Shown: positions 51,239 to 59,659 of the stretch, in pieces
Position numbering within the stretch: position 1 is the first letter of the stretch
Layout: the number at the start of each line of letters is the position of its first letter
Assembly: GCF_018128905.1 (NCBI RefSeq)
Contig: NZ_CP063808.1
Location: forward strand, 2,790,001 to 2,854,000
DNA: 64,000 nt
Source: Streptomyces sp. A2-16
GTDB taxonomy: Bacteria; Actinomycetota; Actinomycetes; Streptomycetales; Streptomycetaceae
Direction of reading: 5' to 3'
The notes under the pieces: generated by a model
Database searches by the model: none
What the model was told of the DNA's origin: nothing
Seen by the model: only the letters and a program-made list of their open reading frames with translations
Position numbers and translations under genes: made by a program

Positions 51239-52070
51239 GGCCCACCGTCCCTGTCTGCGGTGCTGAGGCCGCGCTCAGCGCGGGCACCACGTCTTCCAGA
51301 CGCGAGAGGAACTCTTCGATGTCGCAGTCGTGTTCAGCCGAGGCCGCCAGGTAGGCCCCGGGACCGGCCGAGATCAGAAAGACCCAGCCGTGCTCGAACT
51401 CCACGAGCGTTTGGCGCCAAGTGTCGTGGCGCCCGCCGGCGAACGGCGCCGTGGCCCGGCTGTAGGCCACCATGCCCGACATCGCTGCGGAGATGATGTC
51501 CGCCATGTCCTTGCCGATGCTTGACGTCGTGCCCCTGAGCAGGCCATCGATGCCGAGCAAGACGGCGTGGCGCGCTCCCCGGACCTCGGCAACTGCCTTG
51601 TCCAGCTCAGGAAGCACGGAACCCAGACCACCCGCCGTCTCGTCCTGGACCAGCTGGGCATCCACGGCCACAGCGGCGCCGTTCACGCGGGGAGCGGATG
51701 TGAGGTGGTCACCCAGCCGGGCGACGAGCCGTTGCATGCGGTACGAGAGTGCCTGCAAATCAACATCGGGGGCGGCGGCAGCGGCCAGGTAGGCACCCCT
51801 TCCCGCCTCCGTCACCAGGATCCATCCGTCCTCGAACTCGACGAGGGTCTGATTCCACCGCCACTCCTTCACCGGCCCTGCGAACCGGGCCGTCGCCCTG
51901 CTGAGCGACTGCATGCTGGCCATGGCGGCCGAGATGTCCTTGATGCCGCCGCTGGTCAGGCCGTCCGTGGCGCCCTTGGATATGCCGTCCGCGGACAGCA
52001 CAACGGCATGCCGTGCGCCGGGGATGTTGTCCACGATGTCCTTGACCATCCACGACAGGTCGTCGGTCAT
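51231..52070 (-). CDS. cvnB: CvnB: tandem double roadblock/LC7 protein
   Basis: This 279-residue protein contains two roadblock/LC7 domains in tandem: about 1-120 (RHAVVLSADGISKGATDG, ASMQSLSRATARFAG, TLVEFEDGWILVTEAGRGAYLA) and about 145-265 (RHAVLLGIDGLLRGTTSS, MVAYSRATAPFAGG, TLVEFEHGWVFLISAGPGAYLA). Roadblock proteins bind the GTPase and regulate its nucleotide state. Known CvnB proteins, as I recall, have one such domain of about 140 residues, so this is a duplication and fusion. It overlaps cvnA by four bases and cvnC by eight bases. Confidence 0.93.
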   Translation of the reverse strand: MTDDLSWMVKDIVDNIPGARHAVVLSADGISKGATDGLTSGGIKDISAAMASMQSLSRATARFAGPVKEWRWNQTLVEFEDGWILVTEAGRGAYLAAAAAPDVDLQALSYRMQRLVARLGDHLTSAPRVNGAAVAVDAQLVQDETAGGLGSVLPELDKAVAEVRGARHAVLLGIDGLLRGTTSSIGKDMADIISAAMSGMVAYSRATAPFAGGRHDTWRQTLVEFEHGWVFLISAGPGAYLAASAEHDCDIEEFLSRLEDVVPALSAASAPQTGTVGHA

Positions 52071-53266
52071 CGGTCTTCAGACCCTTCAGGTGACGAAGCC
52101 TCGGTCTCCCGGCCCGCGAGGGTGCCGCGCTGGAAGCCCCCCAGGCTCCGCCCGGAACGGCTGGCGGAGACCTCGCGCACCGGCGACGGTGCACTGCGGA
52201 GGCCGGCGTCGGTGACACTTGCGATGGGGGTCTGGCGCTGGCCGCGCTTCGGCAGGCCGTGCGCTGTACGTCCGACAGCCTCTACAGCGTGCGGCTGGCT
52301 TGTCTGGCTCTCGTTGCGTCGGATGCTGACAGGCGCGTCCTGGGCAGGCGGTGGCGTCTCCTCCATGGTCCACAACTCCTCGGGCAGGCGAACCACGGCC
52401 CTGACACCGCCGTACCGGGAAACTCCGGTGACGTCGACGCTGAAACCGTACTGACGGGCGAGCAGGCCGATCACGGAGAAACCGAATTTGGGCTGGGTTC
52501 CCATCTGAGACAGCCGAGGGGCCGTCTCGCCGGACAGCAGTTCCATCGCCGCCTGCCGGTCCTCGTCGCTCATGCTGACGCCGGCGTCATCGATCACGAT
52601 GCACATGTAGTTCTGCACTCGCTTGAACGTGACCTCGATCGGCGCATCCTGCTGTGAGAACGACGCGGCGTTGTCCAGCAGTTCCGCCACCGTCAATGCG
52701 ACCGGCGCCACCGCCGTGGCCTTCAGCGCGACATTGCTGTCCTGCAACAGCTCGACTCGCTGAAAATTCCTGATCTGGCCCTGTGCGCTGCGCACCACGT
52801 CGTAGATGCTCGCGGCCCTCTTGCGGCGACCGAGCGGTCCTCCGCACAGCACGGCGATGCCCTCGGCCCTGCGTGCCATCTGCGCATTCGCGTGATGCAC
52901 CTCGAGCAGGTCCTTCAGGACAGGGTGGCCTCCGTAATCGCGCTGAATCCTGTCCAGGAGCGTCGTGGACTCCGCCGTAAGAGTCTGCAAGAAACGGGCC
53001 GCTCCCTTCAGAACGCCCTTGGTCCTGTCCTCTGCCGCCTGCTCGGCTTCTTGGATGACGGCAGCTCGCTCTTCCTGGAACTGCACCAACTCGTTGTTCG
53101 CGGCCTCCACCTGACGCTGAGCAGCGGCCTTCGCCTGCTGCACGTCAGCCTCCGCCCGCCGCAACTTCGCCCCCAGGGCTCTGCTACGGAGAGTGAGCAC
53201 CACGACCGCAGCAACGGCTATCGCCGCCACCGAGGCCAGGCACCATATGAGCGCCTCTTGATTCAT
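52067..53266 (-). CDS. cvnA: CvnA: membrane histidine-kinase-like protein
   Basis: This 399-residue protein starts at ATG 53266 after GGAAAGG; upstream ATGs lack a site. It has an N-terminal membrane helix (EALIWCLASVAAIAVAAVVV), then a coiled coil (AEADVQQAKAAAQRQVEAAN), a region with a possible phosphoacceptor His (LLEVHHANAQMARRAEG), and a GHKL ATPase domain (VAELLDNAASFSQ; CIVIDDAGVSMSD; GFSVIGLLARQYGFSVDV). The C-terminus is disordered. There is no extracellular sensor domain, so this is a short CvnA. It heads the operon cvnA-B-C-D-P450-P450-enoyl-CoA hydratase. Confidence 0.93.
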   Translation of the reverse strand: MNQEALIWCLASVAAIAVAAVVVLTLRSRALGAKLRRAEADVQQAKAAAQRQVEAANNELVQFQEERAAVIQEAEQAAEDRTKGVLKGAARFLQTLTAESTTLLDRIQRDYGGHPVLKDLLEVHHANAQMARRAEGIAVLCGGPLGRRKRAASIYDVVRSAQGQIRNFQRVELLQDSNVALKATAVAPVALTVAELLDNAASFSQQDAPIEVTFKRVQNYMCIVIDDAGVSMSDEDRQAAMELLSGETAPRLSQMGTQPKFGFSVIGLLARQYGFSVDVTGVSRYGGVRAVVRLPEELWTMEETPPPAQDAPVSIRRNESQTSQPHAVEAVGRTAHGLPKRGQRQTPIASVTDAGLRSAPSPVREVSASRSGRSLGGFQRGTLAGRETEASSPEGSEDR

Positions 53267-54053
53267 GGGAGCCTTTCCCGGCACGGTTGCAGACATCGGT
53301 CGATCTATCGCGCGATGATCCACAGCGCATCCACCAAGAACTGAACGGCTGCTGTCACGGCAAGGAAGCCAACCCCCATATGGCACCCGACCTGAGTGGA
53401 TCAAGGTCGCGGACGCGGGCATGCTATCACCGCAACCATTGCCCTCAGCAGGCGCCTCAGGAGACAGCCGACGACATCAACACGACTGTCACACAACGCT
53501 GTTGGCAGGCTCCCTGCGCGAACGAACCATCGGCGTCGCTCAGCACAGGAGAAGAGCTGTCGGGCCGTCACCTGGGGGTCCTGGGGCCCATGCGGGCATT
53601 GCCGCATGCGTCCGCGCCGTTTCCTGCTGACAAGCGGTCAGTCCGCTGTTCACGGGCGTGCTCATGGCGTCGCCGCGGCCGTGTCAGCACAAAGCGCGAG
53701 GGGACTTGGCGCCGGAGTGCAGAACCGTTGTACGGGGCCCTCACCGTCATGGGGCGGCCACGACAGGCCGTCGACCCGGAACGCTGTCTGTCTGAGCGAT
53801 CGGACCATGACGGGGTGGACGACACAGTGACGATCCGGCAGGTACTCAAGGTGCGGCGCTCGACATCGAGCGGCGCCGGCCGCCCTGTGCATCAGTCTGA
53901 ACGCCGTGGAGTCGGAGGACGAGGTGTACTTCAAGGCGCCGCGCGATGGCGAGCGGAATCGCCTCCCGCCCCGACCGGTCGGCGCCGGCAGACATCGACG
54001 AGCCGGGCTGGGTGACGGACTGGGGGCAGTGCGCCGCGCCGTGCCGCCTCGCT
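53267..54053. other. Long gene-free stretch upstream of cvnA
   Basis: About 790 bases without a convincing gene. Codon structure is disordered in all frames and composition is less G+C-rich than elsewhere between 53300 and 53500. A weak minus-strand promoter (TAGCAT near 53423 with CTGAGG 16 bases upstream) could serve the cvn operon. The right end (after about 53840) has short coding-like runs on both strands, none complete. It abuts the broken edge of the ADP-ribosylglycohydrolase fragment at 54053/54054. Confidence 0.6.
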
Positions 54054-54347
54054 GAGGCCGAGCATGGCGTAGCCGACGTCGTCGTCCCGGCAGCTGCCGT
54101 GGATCCGGCCGCGCACGCACTCGCGCCACTCGGGCCGCAGCTCGAAGCCGTCACTCTCGGCGACGGGCTCGGGAAGGCGGTCGGTCAGGGGCAGGGCGGC
54201 GGCCTGCCGGAGACAGCGGTCGATCCGGTCCCGCGTCCACAGGTCGCCCTGTTCGACCGGTTGGCCGAGCATGTTGCCCGCGATCCGGCCCAGCCGGCCC
54301 CCGAGGATGCGGTCGGCGAGCTCTGGCTCAGTGCCCACAGGGGTCAT
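54054..54347 (-). pseudogene. N-terminal piece of an ADP-ribosylglycohydrolase
   Basis: It begins at ATG 54347 (MTPVGTEPEL) and encodes 98 residues that match the start of ADP-ribosylglycohydrolase (DraG-like) proteins: LADRILGGRLGRIAGNMLGQ, then RGRIHGSCRDDDVGYAMLGL, with the Asp-rich metal site. Similarity stops abruptly after AMLGL at 54054, where the continuing frame becomes Arg/Pro-rich. The C-terminal signature of the same family is 7.4 kb away on the same strand (46243-46640). The two pieces read as one gene with the middle lost and an island inserted. Confidence 0.8.
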
Positions 54348-54503
54348 AGCTCCGATTTACCCCATTGCGGGGAGGCGCACAGAGGGTTCTCGGGGCCTTC
54401 TCAGCCTCTGGGCGGTGCATGACGGCGGGGGACGTCTGCGGTTAAGGTCGCAACGGCGCGACTGGCCTTGACGTGCGCGAGGCCCGGAGAGCAAGGGGAA
54501 GAC

Positions 54504-55634
54504 GTGACACAGCGCGTGCTCATCGCCGCGGACAAGTTCAAGGGCTCGCTCACGGCCGTGCAGGTCGCCGAGCGGGTGGAGGCCGGGCTGCGCCGGGTCG
54601 TGCCGGGCGTGGAGGTGGAGGCACTGCCCGTCGCCGACGGCGGTGACGGCACCGTCGCCGCGGCCGTCGCGGCCGGGTTCGAGCGCCGGGAGGTGGCGGT
54701 CGCCGGGCCCCTCGGGCAGGACGTCACGGCCGCCTTCGCGGTACGCGGGGACACGGCCGTCGTGGAGATGGCCGAGGCCAGCGGCCTGCAGCGGCTTCCC
54801 GCGGGTGTCTTCGCGCCGCTCACCGCATCCACGTACGGCTCCGGAGAGCTGCTGCGCGCCGCGCTGGACGCAGGTGCCCGCACGATCGTGTTCGGGGTCG
54901 GCGGCAGCGCCACCACGGACGGCGGCGCGGGCATGCTCTCCGCGCTCGGCGCCCGCTTCCTGGACGCCGACGGCGAGCCCGTGGCCCCCGGTGGTGGCGG
55001 CCTCGCCGACCTGGCCTCGGCCGACCTGTCGGACCTGGACCCGCGGTTCGCCTCCGTCGAGTTCATCCTGGCCAGCGATGTCGACAACCCGCTGACCGGC
55101 CCCAAGGGCGCCCCCGCGGTCTACGGCCCGCAGAAGGGCGCCTCCCCGGACGACGTCGAGGCCCTGGACACCGCCCTCGCCCACTACGCGAAGGTGCTGG
55201 AGGAGGCCGTCGGCGCGAAGGCCGCCGAGCACGCCGCCGCACCGGGTGCGGGCGCGGCCGGCGGCATCGGCTACGGCGCCCTCCTGCTCGGCGCCCGCTT
55301 CCGCCCCGGCATCGAGGTCATGCTCGACGTCCTCGGCTTCGCCCCCGCGCTGCAGTGGGCCGACCTGGTGATCACCGGCGAGGGCTCCCTCGACGAGCAG
55401 ACCCTGCACGGCAAGGCCCCGGCGGGCGTGGCCGCGGCCGCACGCGCGGCGGGCAAGGAGGTCGTCGCGGTGTGCGGCCGCCTCGCGCTGCCGCCGGAGG
55501 CCATCGGCAGGGCGGGCATCCGCCGCGCCTACCCGCTGACCGACGTCGAGCCCGACATCCAGAAGTGCATCGCCGAGGCTGGCCCGATCCTGGAGGACGC
55601 GGCGGAGCGGATCGGCCGGGACTTCCTGGTCTGA
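54504..55634 (+). CDS. glxK: Glycerate kinase (GckA/GlxK type)
   Basis: This 376-residue kinase phosphorylates D-glycerate using ATP, probably to the 2-phosphate. It starts at GTG 54504 after AAGGGGAAG. Family blocks are visible: ADKFKGSLTA, PVADGGDGT, ASTYGSGELL, GVGGSATTDGGAGMLSALG, GAAGGIGYGALLLGA, ITGEGSLDEQTLHGKAP. The length is normal. It lies beside the PucR regulator of the ABC operon but faces it (convergent). It may serve glyoxylate or allantoin salvage, which would fit the nucleobase themes of this region. Confidence 0.94.
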   Translation: MTQRVLIAADKFKGSLTAVQVAERVEAGLRRVVPGVEVEALPVADGGDGTVAAAVAAGFERREVAVAGPLGQDVTAAFAVRGDTAVVEMAEASGLQRLPAGVFAPLTASTYGSGELLRAALDAGARTIVFGVGGSATTDGGAGMLSALGARFLDADGEPVAPGGGGLADLASADLSDLDPRFASVEFILASDVDNPLTGPKGAPAVYGPQKGASPDDVEALDTALAHYAKVLEEAVGAKAAEHAAAPGAGAAGGIGYGALLLGARFRPGIEVMLDVLGFAPALQWADLVITGEGSLDEQTLHGKAPAGVAAAARAAGKEVVAVCGRLALPPEAIGRAGIRRAYPLTDVEPDIQKCIAEAGPILEDAAERIGRDFLV

Positions 55635-55832
55635 GTCCGGCCTGGTCAGCCGCCGACCGGCTTTCCGCGTCCGAGTCCGGCCGGGTCGGTCGGGTGCGTC
55701 CGCGGTCGGCCCGGGCGTCCTCATCCGCGGTGAGTCAGGGTGGCCGGTGTGTCCGCGTCCGAGGTCGGCCGGGGCCGCCGGTGCGTCCTCGGCCGACGCC
55801 ACCCGGCCGGGCCGGGATCTCCTCGTCCGAGC

Positions 55833-57029
55833 TCAGCGGCGCCCGCCCGACAGCCGGTACGCGTCCAGCGCCAGCGTCATCTCGATCAGGTCCCGGGGAC
55901 GGGCCAACGACCGGGACGTGAGCTGCTCCAGCCGCCGCAGCCGGTTGAAGACGGTGTTGCGATGGCAGTACAGCCGCCCGGCGGCCCGCCCCGCCGACCC
56001 CTCGCACACCAGCCACACGTCGAGGGTCTCGAGCAGTACGGCCCGGTCGGCGGGCTCCAGCTCCAGGAGCGCGCCGAACACGTCCTTCACCAGCCGGTCG
56101 GCCAGCTCCGGCTGGCTCACCACCAGCGCGGTCGGCATCCGCTGATCAAGGCGTACGACCGCGGTGGCGTCCGGCGGACAGGTGCGCAGCGCCAGTTCCG
56201 CGAGCCGCCGGGCCCGGCCCAGCTCGGCGAGCCCCGGCACCACCGGGCTGATCCCGCCCGGCCCTGAGCAGCGCCCCTCCAACGCGCGCGCCACGCCGTC
56301 CAGGCCCTGCCCCGGCGCGAGCGCCACGACCGCCACCTCGCCGTCCGCCCGCATCCGCCAGATGAACCGGAACCCGGCACCCCGCACCGGCCGCTCCGCC
56401 GCCTCCCGCCGCTCGGCCCGCAGCACCACCACCGCGTACGGCCCGTGCTCCGGCAGATCGAGCCCCGCCGCCGCGCGGGCCGCGAGCCCGGGCGTCGACT
56501 GCCCCTCCAGCAGGGCGTCGAGGAGCGCCTGGAGCTGTTCGTCCGTACGCCGTCTGAGCTCCGCCTCGGTGGCCCGGTACGCCTCCGACGCCGCCTGCGC
56601 CTGCGCGTCCACCGCCGACCACACCATCGTCGTCGACCGCATCAGCGCCGCGAGCCGCTCCGGCTCCCGCCCGGCCGTCCCCTCCACGAGCGCATCCCAC
56701 ACCAGGTAACCGGCGTTCCGGTAGGCGTGCACCAGGAGGTCCAGCGGCAGCCCCTGGTGGGCCCGGCGCCGGCCCGCGTCCTCGGCGTACTCCAGATCGC
56801 GGCGCGGCGAGTCCCGGGGCGCGGAGATCGTCTCGATGCCGATCCGCATCGCCTCCTCCGCCTCCCGCCACTGCTGGTCGTACGGCAGCACCTGGCCGTA
56901 GACGGGGGAGTGGTCGGTGAGTTGCCTGAGGTGCTCGTCGACGAGCTCGGGCACCCGTTCCAGCAGAGTCGTGCAGGACTCCGCGAGCAGCTTCCAGTCA
57001 TGACCGGTCCGCGGCCTTCGCCCTCCCAT
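55833..57029 (-). CDS. PucR/CdaR-type transcriptional regulator divergent from the ABC operon
   Basis: This 398-residue regulator has a helical N-terminal domain (RVPELVDEHLRQLTD, LVHAYRNAGYLVWDALVEG), a central GGDEF-like CdaR region and a C-terminal PucR HTH_30 domain (LVCEGSAGRAAGRLYCHRNT, FNRLRRLEQLTSR). The ATG at 57029 is the first reasonable start. It is divergent from the branched-chain-type transporter genes, with the palindrome at 57082-57099 between them, so it most likely controls that operon and itself. The 198-base gap downstream holds degenerate CCGCGTCCGAG repeats only. Confidence 0.9.
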   Translation of the reverse strand: MGGRRPRTGHDWKLLAESCTTLLERVPELVDEHLRQLTDHSPVYGQVLPYDQQWREAEEAMRIGIETISAPRDSPRRDLEYAEDAGRRRAHQGLPLDLLVHAYRNAGYLVWDALVEGTAGREPERLAALMRSTTMVWSAVDAQAQAASEAYRATEAELRRRTDEQLQALLDALLEGQSTPGLAARAAAGLDLPEHGPYAVVVLRAERREAAERPVRGAGFRFIWRMRADGEVAVVALAPGQGLDGVARALEGRCSGPGGISPVVPGLAELGRARRLAELALRTCPPDATAVVRLDQRMPTALVVSQPELADRLVKDVFGALLELEPADRAVLLETLDVWLVCEGSAGRAAGRLYCHRNTVFNRLRRLEQLTSRSLARPRDLIEMTLALDAYRLSGGRR

Positions 57030-57081
57030 TCCCGGAGGATGCCATCGGGACCCGGCCGCGCACAGGCCCCTGACACGCGGT

Positions 57082-57099
57082 GTTGTGCACGCGCACAAC
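57082..57099. promoter_or_regulatory. Operator-like palindrome GTTGTGC-acgc-GCACAAC
   Basis: Perfect 7-base arms with a four-base spacer lie in the 181-base divergent region, 53 bases from the regulator start and 111 bases before the first ABC gene. Its location is ideal for binding by the adjacent PucR-type protein. Confidence 0.6.
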
Positions 57100-57210
57100 G
57101 GCGGCACCGGCCCGCTGGGCACCCGCAGCGATTCCGCCGCAGGCCGTGGACGCCCGCCCGCGCCGGTGCTGGGGTGAGCGCCACACCGAGTGCGGACAAG
57201 GGGGGAGTCC

Positions 57211-58005
57211 ATGACCGGAGCCGGACTGGTCGTCCAGGACCTGTCGGTCGGGTACGGTCCCGTGCGCGCCCTGCGCCGGGTGTCCCTGGAGGTGCCCGAG
57301 GGCGCCGTGGTGACGGTGCTCGGCGGCAACGGAGCGGGCAAGTCCACCCTGCTCCGCGCGATCAGCCGCACCCTCGCCTTCCACGGCGGCGCGGTCACCG
57401 AGGGCACGGTGACCCTGGACGGCCGCCGCCTCGACGGCCTGGCACCCGACCGCGTGGTCGCCGCCGGCATCTCCCAGGTACCGGAGGGAAGACGGGTGTT
57501 CGCCCGCATGACGGTCGCCGACAACCTCCGCGCGGGAGCCCTCGGCGGCACCCGCGCGGGACGGTCCACGGCCCTGGACCGCGTCCACGAACTGTTCCCC
57601 GTCCTCGCCGAACGCGCGGGCCAGCGCGCCGGACTCCTCTCCGGCGGCGAACAGCAGATGCTCGCCGTCGCCCGCGCCCTGATGGCCGCCCCCCGCGTCC
57701 TCCTCCTCGACGAACCCTCCCTCGGTCTCGCCCCGCTCATGGCCCGGCGGATCGCCGACACCGTCCGCGAGATCAACACCCAGGGCACCTCCGTCCTCCT
57801 CGTCGAGCAGAACGCGGCACTCGCCCTGAGTCTCGCCACGCGCGCGTACGTCCTCGAAGTCGGCGAGGTCACCCTGTCGGGCCCCGCCGCCGAACTGTCC
57901 GCGTCCGACGAGGTGCGCCGCCGCTACCTGGGCGTGGTCGACGAGGACGCGGCGGCCGACGCCGAACAGGCGACCGGACGGACCCTGACGAGGTGGCAGG
58001 GGTGA
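57211..58005 (+). CDS. Branched-chain-type ABC transporter ATPase (LivF-like)
   Basis: This 264-residue ATPase has Walker A GGNGAGKST, Q-loop (ISQVPEGRRVF, typical of LivF), signature LSGGEQQML and Walker B VLLLDEPSLGL. The C-terminal SxxR-like tail is Ala-rich. GGGGGAG precedes the ATG. It is the first gene of a tightly coupled five-gene import operon; its stop overlaps the next GTG. The family imports branched-chain amino acids, urea, amides or related small molecules. Confidence 0.94.
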   Translation: MTGAGLVVQDLSVGYGPVRALRRVSLEVPEGAVVTVLGGNGAGKSTLLRAISRTLAFHGGAVTEGTVTLDGRRLDGLAPDRVVAAGISQVPEGRRVFARMTVADNLRAGALGGTRAGRSTALDRVHELFPVLAERAGQRAGLLSGGEQQMLAVARALMAAPRVLLLDEPSLGLAPLMARRIADTVREINTQGTSVLLVEQNAALALSLATRAYVLEVGEVTLSGPAAELSASDEVRRRYLGVVDEDAAADAEQATGRTLTRWQG

Positions 58006-58772
58006 GCGGCCAGGCATTGGAAGTGCGTCACCTCACCGTCCGCTTCGCCGGACTCACCGCCCTCGACGACGTCGGCTTCACCGTCCGCCCCGGCACCGTC
58101 CACGCCCTCATCGGCCCCAACGGCGCCGGAAAGTCGACCTGCTTCAACGTCCTGTCCGGCGTCTACCGGGCCACGTCCGGCAGCGTCCGCTTCGGTGCGC
58201 ACGAGCTGACCGGCATGCCCGCGCACCGCATCGCCGCCCTCGGTGTCGCCCGCATCTTCCAGAACCTCGCGCTGCCGCCCCGCGCGTCGGTCGAGGACTG
58301 CCTGCTCCTCGGCCGGCACCGGCTCACCCGCACCGGCTTCCTCGCCGCGGGACTCCGGCTGCCGTCCGCGGCTCGCGAGGAACGGCTGCACCGTGAACGC
58401 GTCCGCGAGATCGCCGAGTTCGTCGGCATCGCCGACTGCCTGGGCCGCCCCGCCGGCTCACTGCCGTACGGGCAGCAGAAGCTGGCCGAACTCGCCCGGG
58501 CGCTCTGCATGGAACCCCGGCTGCTGCTCCTCGACGAGCCGGTCGCGGGCATGACCGCCGACGAACGGCGCCGGACGGCAGCCGTGATCGCGGGGGTGCG
58601 CGACTCCCTCGGCATCTCGATCGTCCTGGTGGAACACGACATGGGGGTGGTCATGCGGCTCGCGGACGCGGTGACCGTACTGGACTTCGGGCGCCGGATC
58701 GCCGACGGCGCCCCCGTCGACGTACAGAACGATCCGGCCGTCGTACAGGCATACCTGGGGACCGCGTCATGA
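58002..58772 (+). CDS. Branched-chain-type ABC transporter ATPase (LivG-like)
   Basis: This 256-residue ATPase starts at GTG 58002 (GTGA overlap with the previous stop). It has Walker A GPNGAGKST, the LivG-specific ARIFQNLALPP, signature-equivalent LPYGQQKLAELARAL, Walker B LLLLDEPVAGM and the switch VLVEHDMGVVM. It pairs with the LivF-like subunit. The signature LPYGQQK instead of LSGGQ is normal for LivG. Confidence 0.94.
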   Translation: MSGQALEVRHLTVRFAGLTALDDVGFTVRPGTVHALIGPNGAGKSTCFNVLSGVYRATSGSVRFGAHELTGMPAHRIAALGVARIFQNLALPPRASVEDCLLLGRHRLTRTGFLAAGLRLPSAAREERLHRERVREIAEFVGIADCLGRPAGSLPYGQQKLAELARALCMEPRLLLLDEPVAGMTADERRRTAAVIAGVRDSLGISIVLVEHDMGVVMRLADAVTVLDFGRRIADGAPVDVQNDPAVVQAYLGTAS

Positions 58773-59659
58773 GCACCTTCGCCGAGATCCTGCTGAACGG
58801 CATCTCGCTGGGGTCGGTGTACGCGCTCATCGCCCTCGGTTTCGTGGTGATCTTCCGGGCCACCGAGGTGGTCAACTTCGCCCACGCGTCCCTGCTGCTG
58901 GCGGGCGGGTACGTCACCGCGGTCCTCCACGACGACATCGGGTTCTGGCCCGCGCTGCTCGCCGGGATCGCGGGCGCAGCGCTGGTGGGGGCCGCCGTGG
59001 AGTTCCTGGTGATGCGGCGGTACCGGGGCAGCGACCACAGCGTCCTGGCCATCGTCACCATCGGCGTGGACATCCTGCTGACCACCGAGCTGACCCGCCG
59101 TATCGGCACGGACGTCCTCGCGCTCGGCGACCCCTGGGGCGACGCCGTGCTCAGGCTCGGGCCGATCTCGCTGGCCCACACCCGGATCGCCGCGTTCGTG
59201 GCCGCCGCGCTGCTCATCACCGCGTTCCTGCTGGCGTTCCGGTACACCTCGTGGGGAGTGGCGATGCGGGCGGCGGCGGAGAGCTCGGAGACGGCCGCGC
59301 TGATGGGGGTGCGGCTGGGCCGGGTGTCGCTGGGCGCCTGGGCGGTGGCGGGCGGACTCGCCGCCGTGGCGGCCCTGTTCCTCACCGTGTTCCCGACGCC
59401 CGGCCTGGAACGGGCGACCTCGCTGGCCGCGCTCAAGGCGTTCCCGGCCGCCATCCTCGGCGGCCTCGACTCCACGACGGGCGCGCTGGTGGGCGGGCTC
59501 CTGGTCGGGGTCACGGAGTCCCTCGCCACCGGCTACCAGAGCGATCTGACCTTCCTGGGGCGGGGGCTGGGCGACCTCGCGCCCTATCTCGTGATGGTCG
59601 CGATCCTGCTCCTACGGCCCGCGGGGCTGTTCGGCACGAAGGAGCTCGCCCGTGTCTGA
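58769..59659 (+). CDS. Branched-chain-type ABC permease (LivH-like)
   Basis: This 296-residue inner-membrane permease has about eight helices. It begins STFAEILLNGISLGSVYALI, the LivH N-terminus, and contains FRATEVVNFAHASLLLAGG and GVRLGRVSLGAWAVAGGLAA (coupling-loop region). The ATG overlaps the livG-like stop by four bases. Confidence 0.94.
   Translation: MSTFAEILLNGISLGSVYALIALGFVVIFRATEVVNFAHASLLLAGGYVTAVLHDDIGFWPALLAGIAGAALVGAAVEFLVMRRYRGSDHSVLAIVTIGVDILLTTELTRRIGTDVLALGDPWGDAVLRLGPISLAHTRIAAFVAAALLITAFLLAFRYTSWGVAMRAAAESSETAALMGVRLGRVSLGAWAVAGGLAAVAALFLTVFPTPGLERATSLAALKAFPAAILGGLDSTTGALVGGLLVGVTESLATGYQSDLTFLGRGLGDLAPYLVMVAILLLRPAGLFGTKELARV

Noticed and set aside
53846-54053. Coding-like runs on both strands next to the glycohydrolase fragment (for example ISLNAVESEDEVYFKAP on the plus strand)
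   Set aside because: No start with a ribosome binding site, no stop-to-stop frame of useful length and no recognised family; left as unassigned intergenic sequence.
46243-54347. The conservon region as a transposon or prophage
   Set aside because: No transposase, integrase, terminal inverted repeats or clear target duplication could be found at the edges; island status rests on the split gene only.
55635-55832. Degenerate CCGCGTCCGAG(G)TCSGGCCGG repeats after the glycerate kinase gene
   Set aside because: Only two imperfect copies are visible and the composition is monotonous; not strong enough to call a repeat element.
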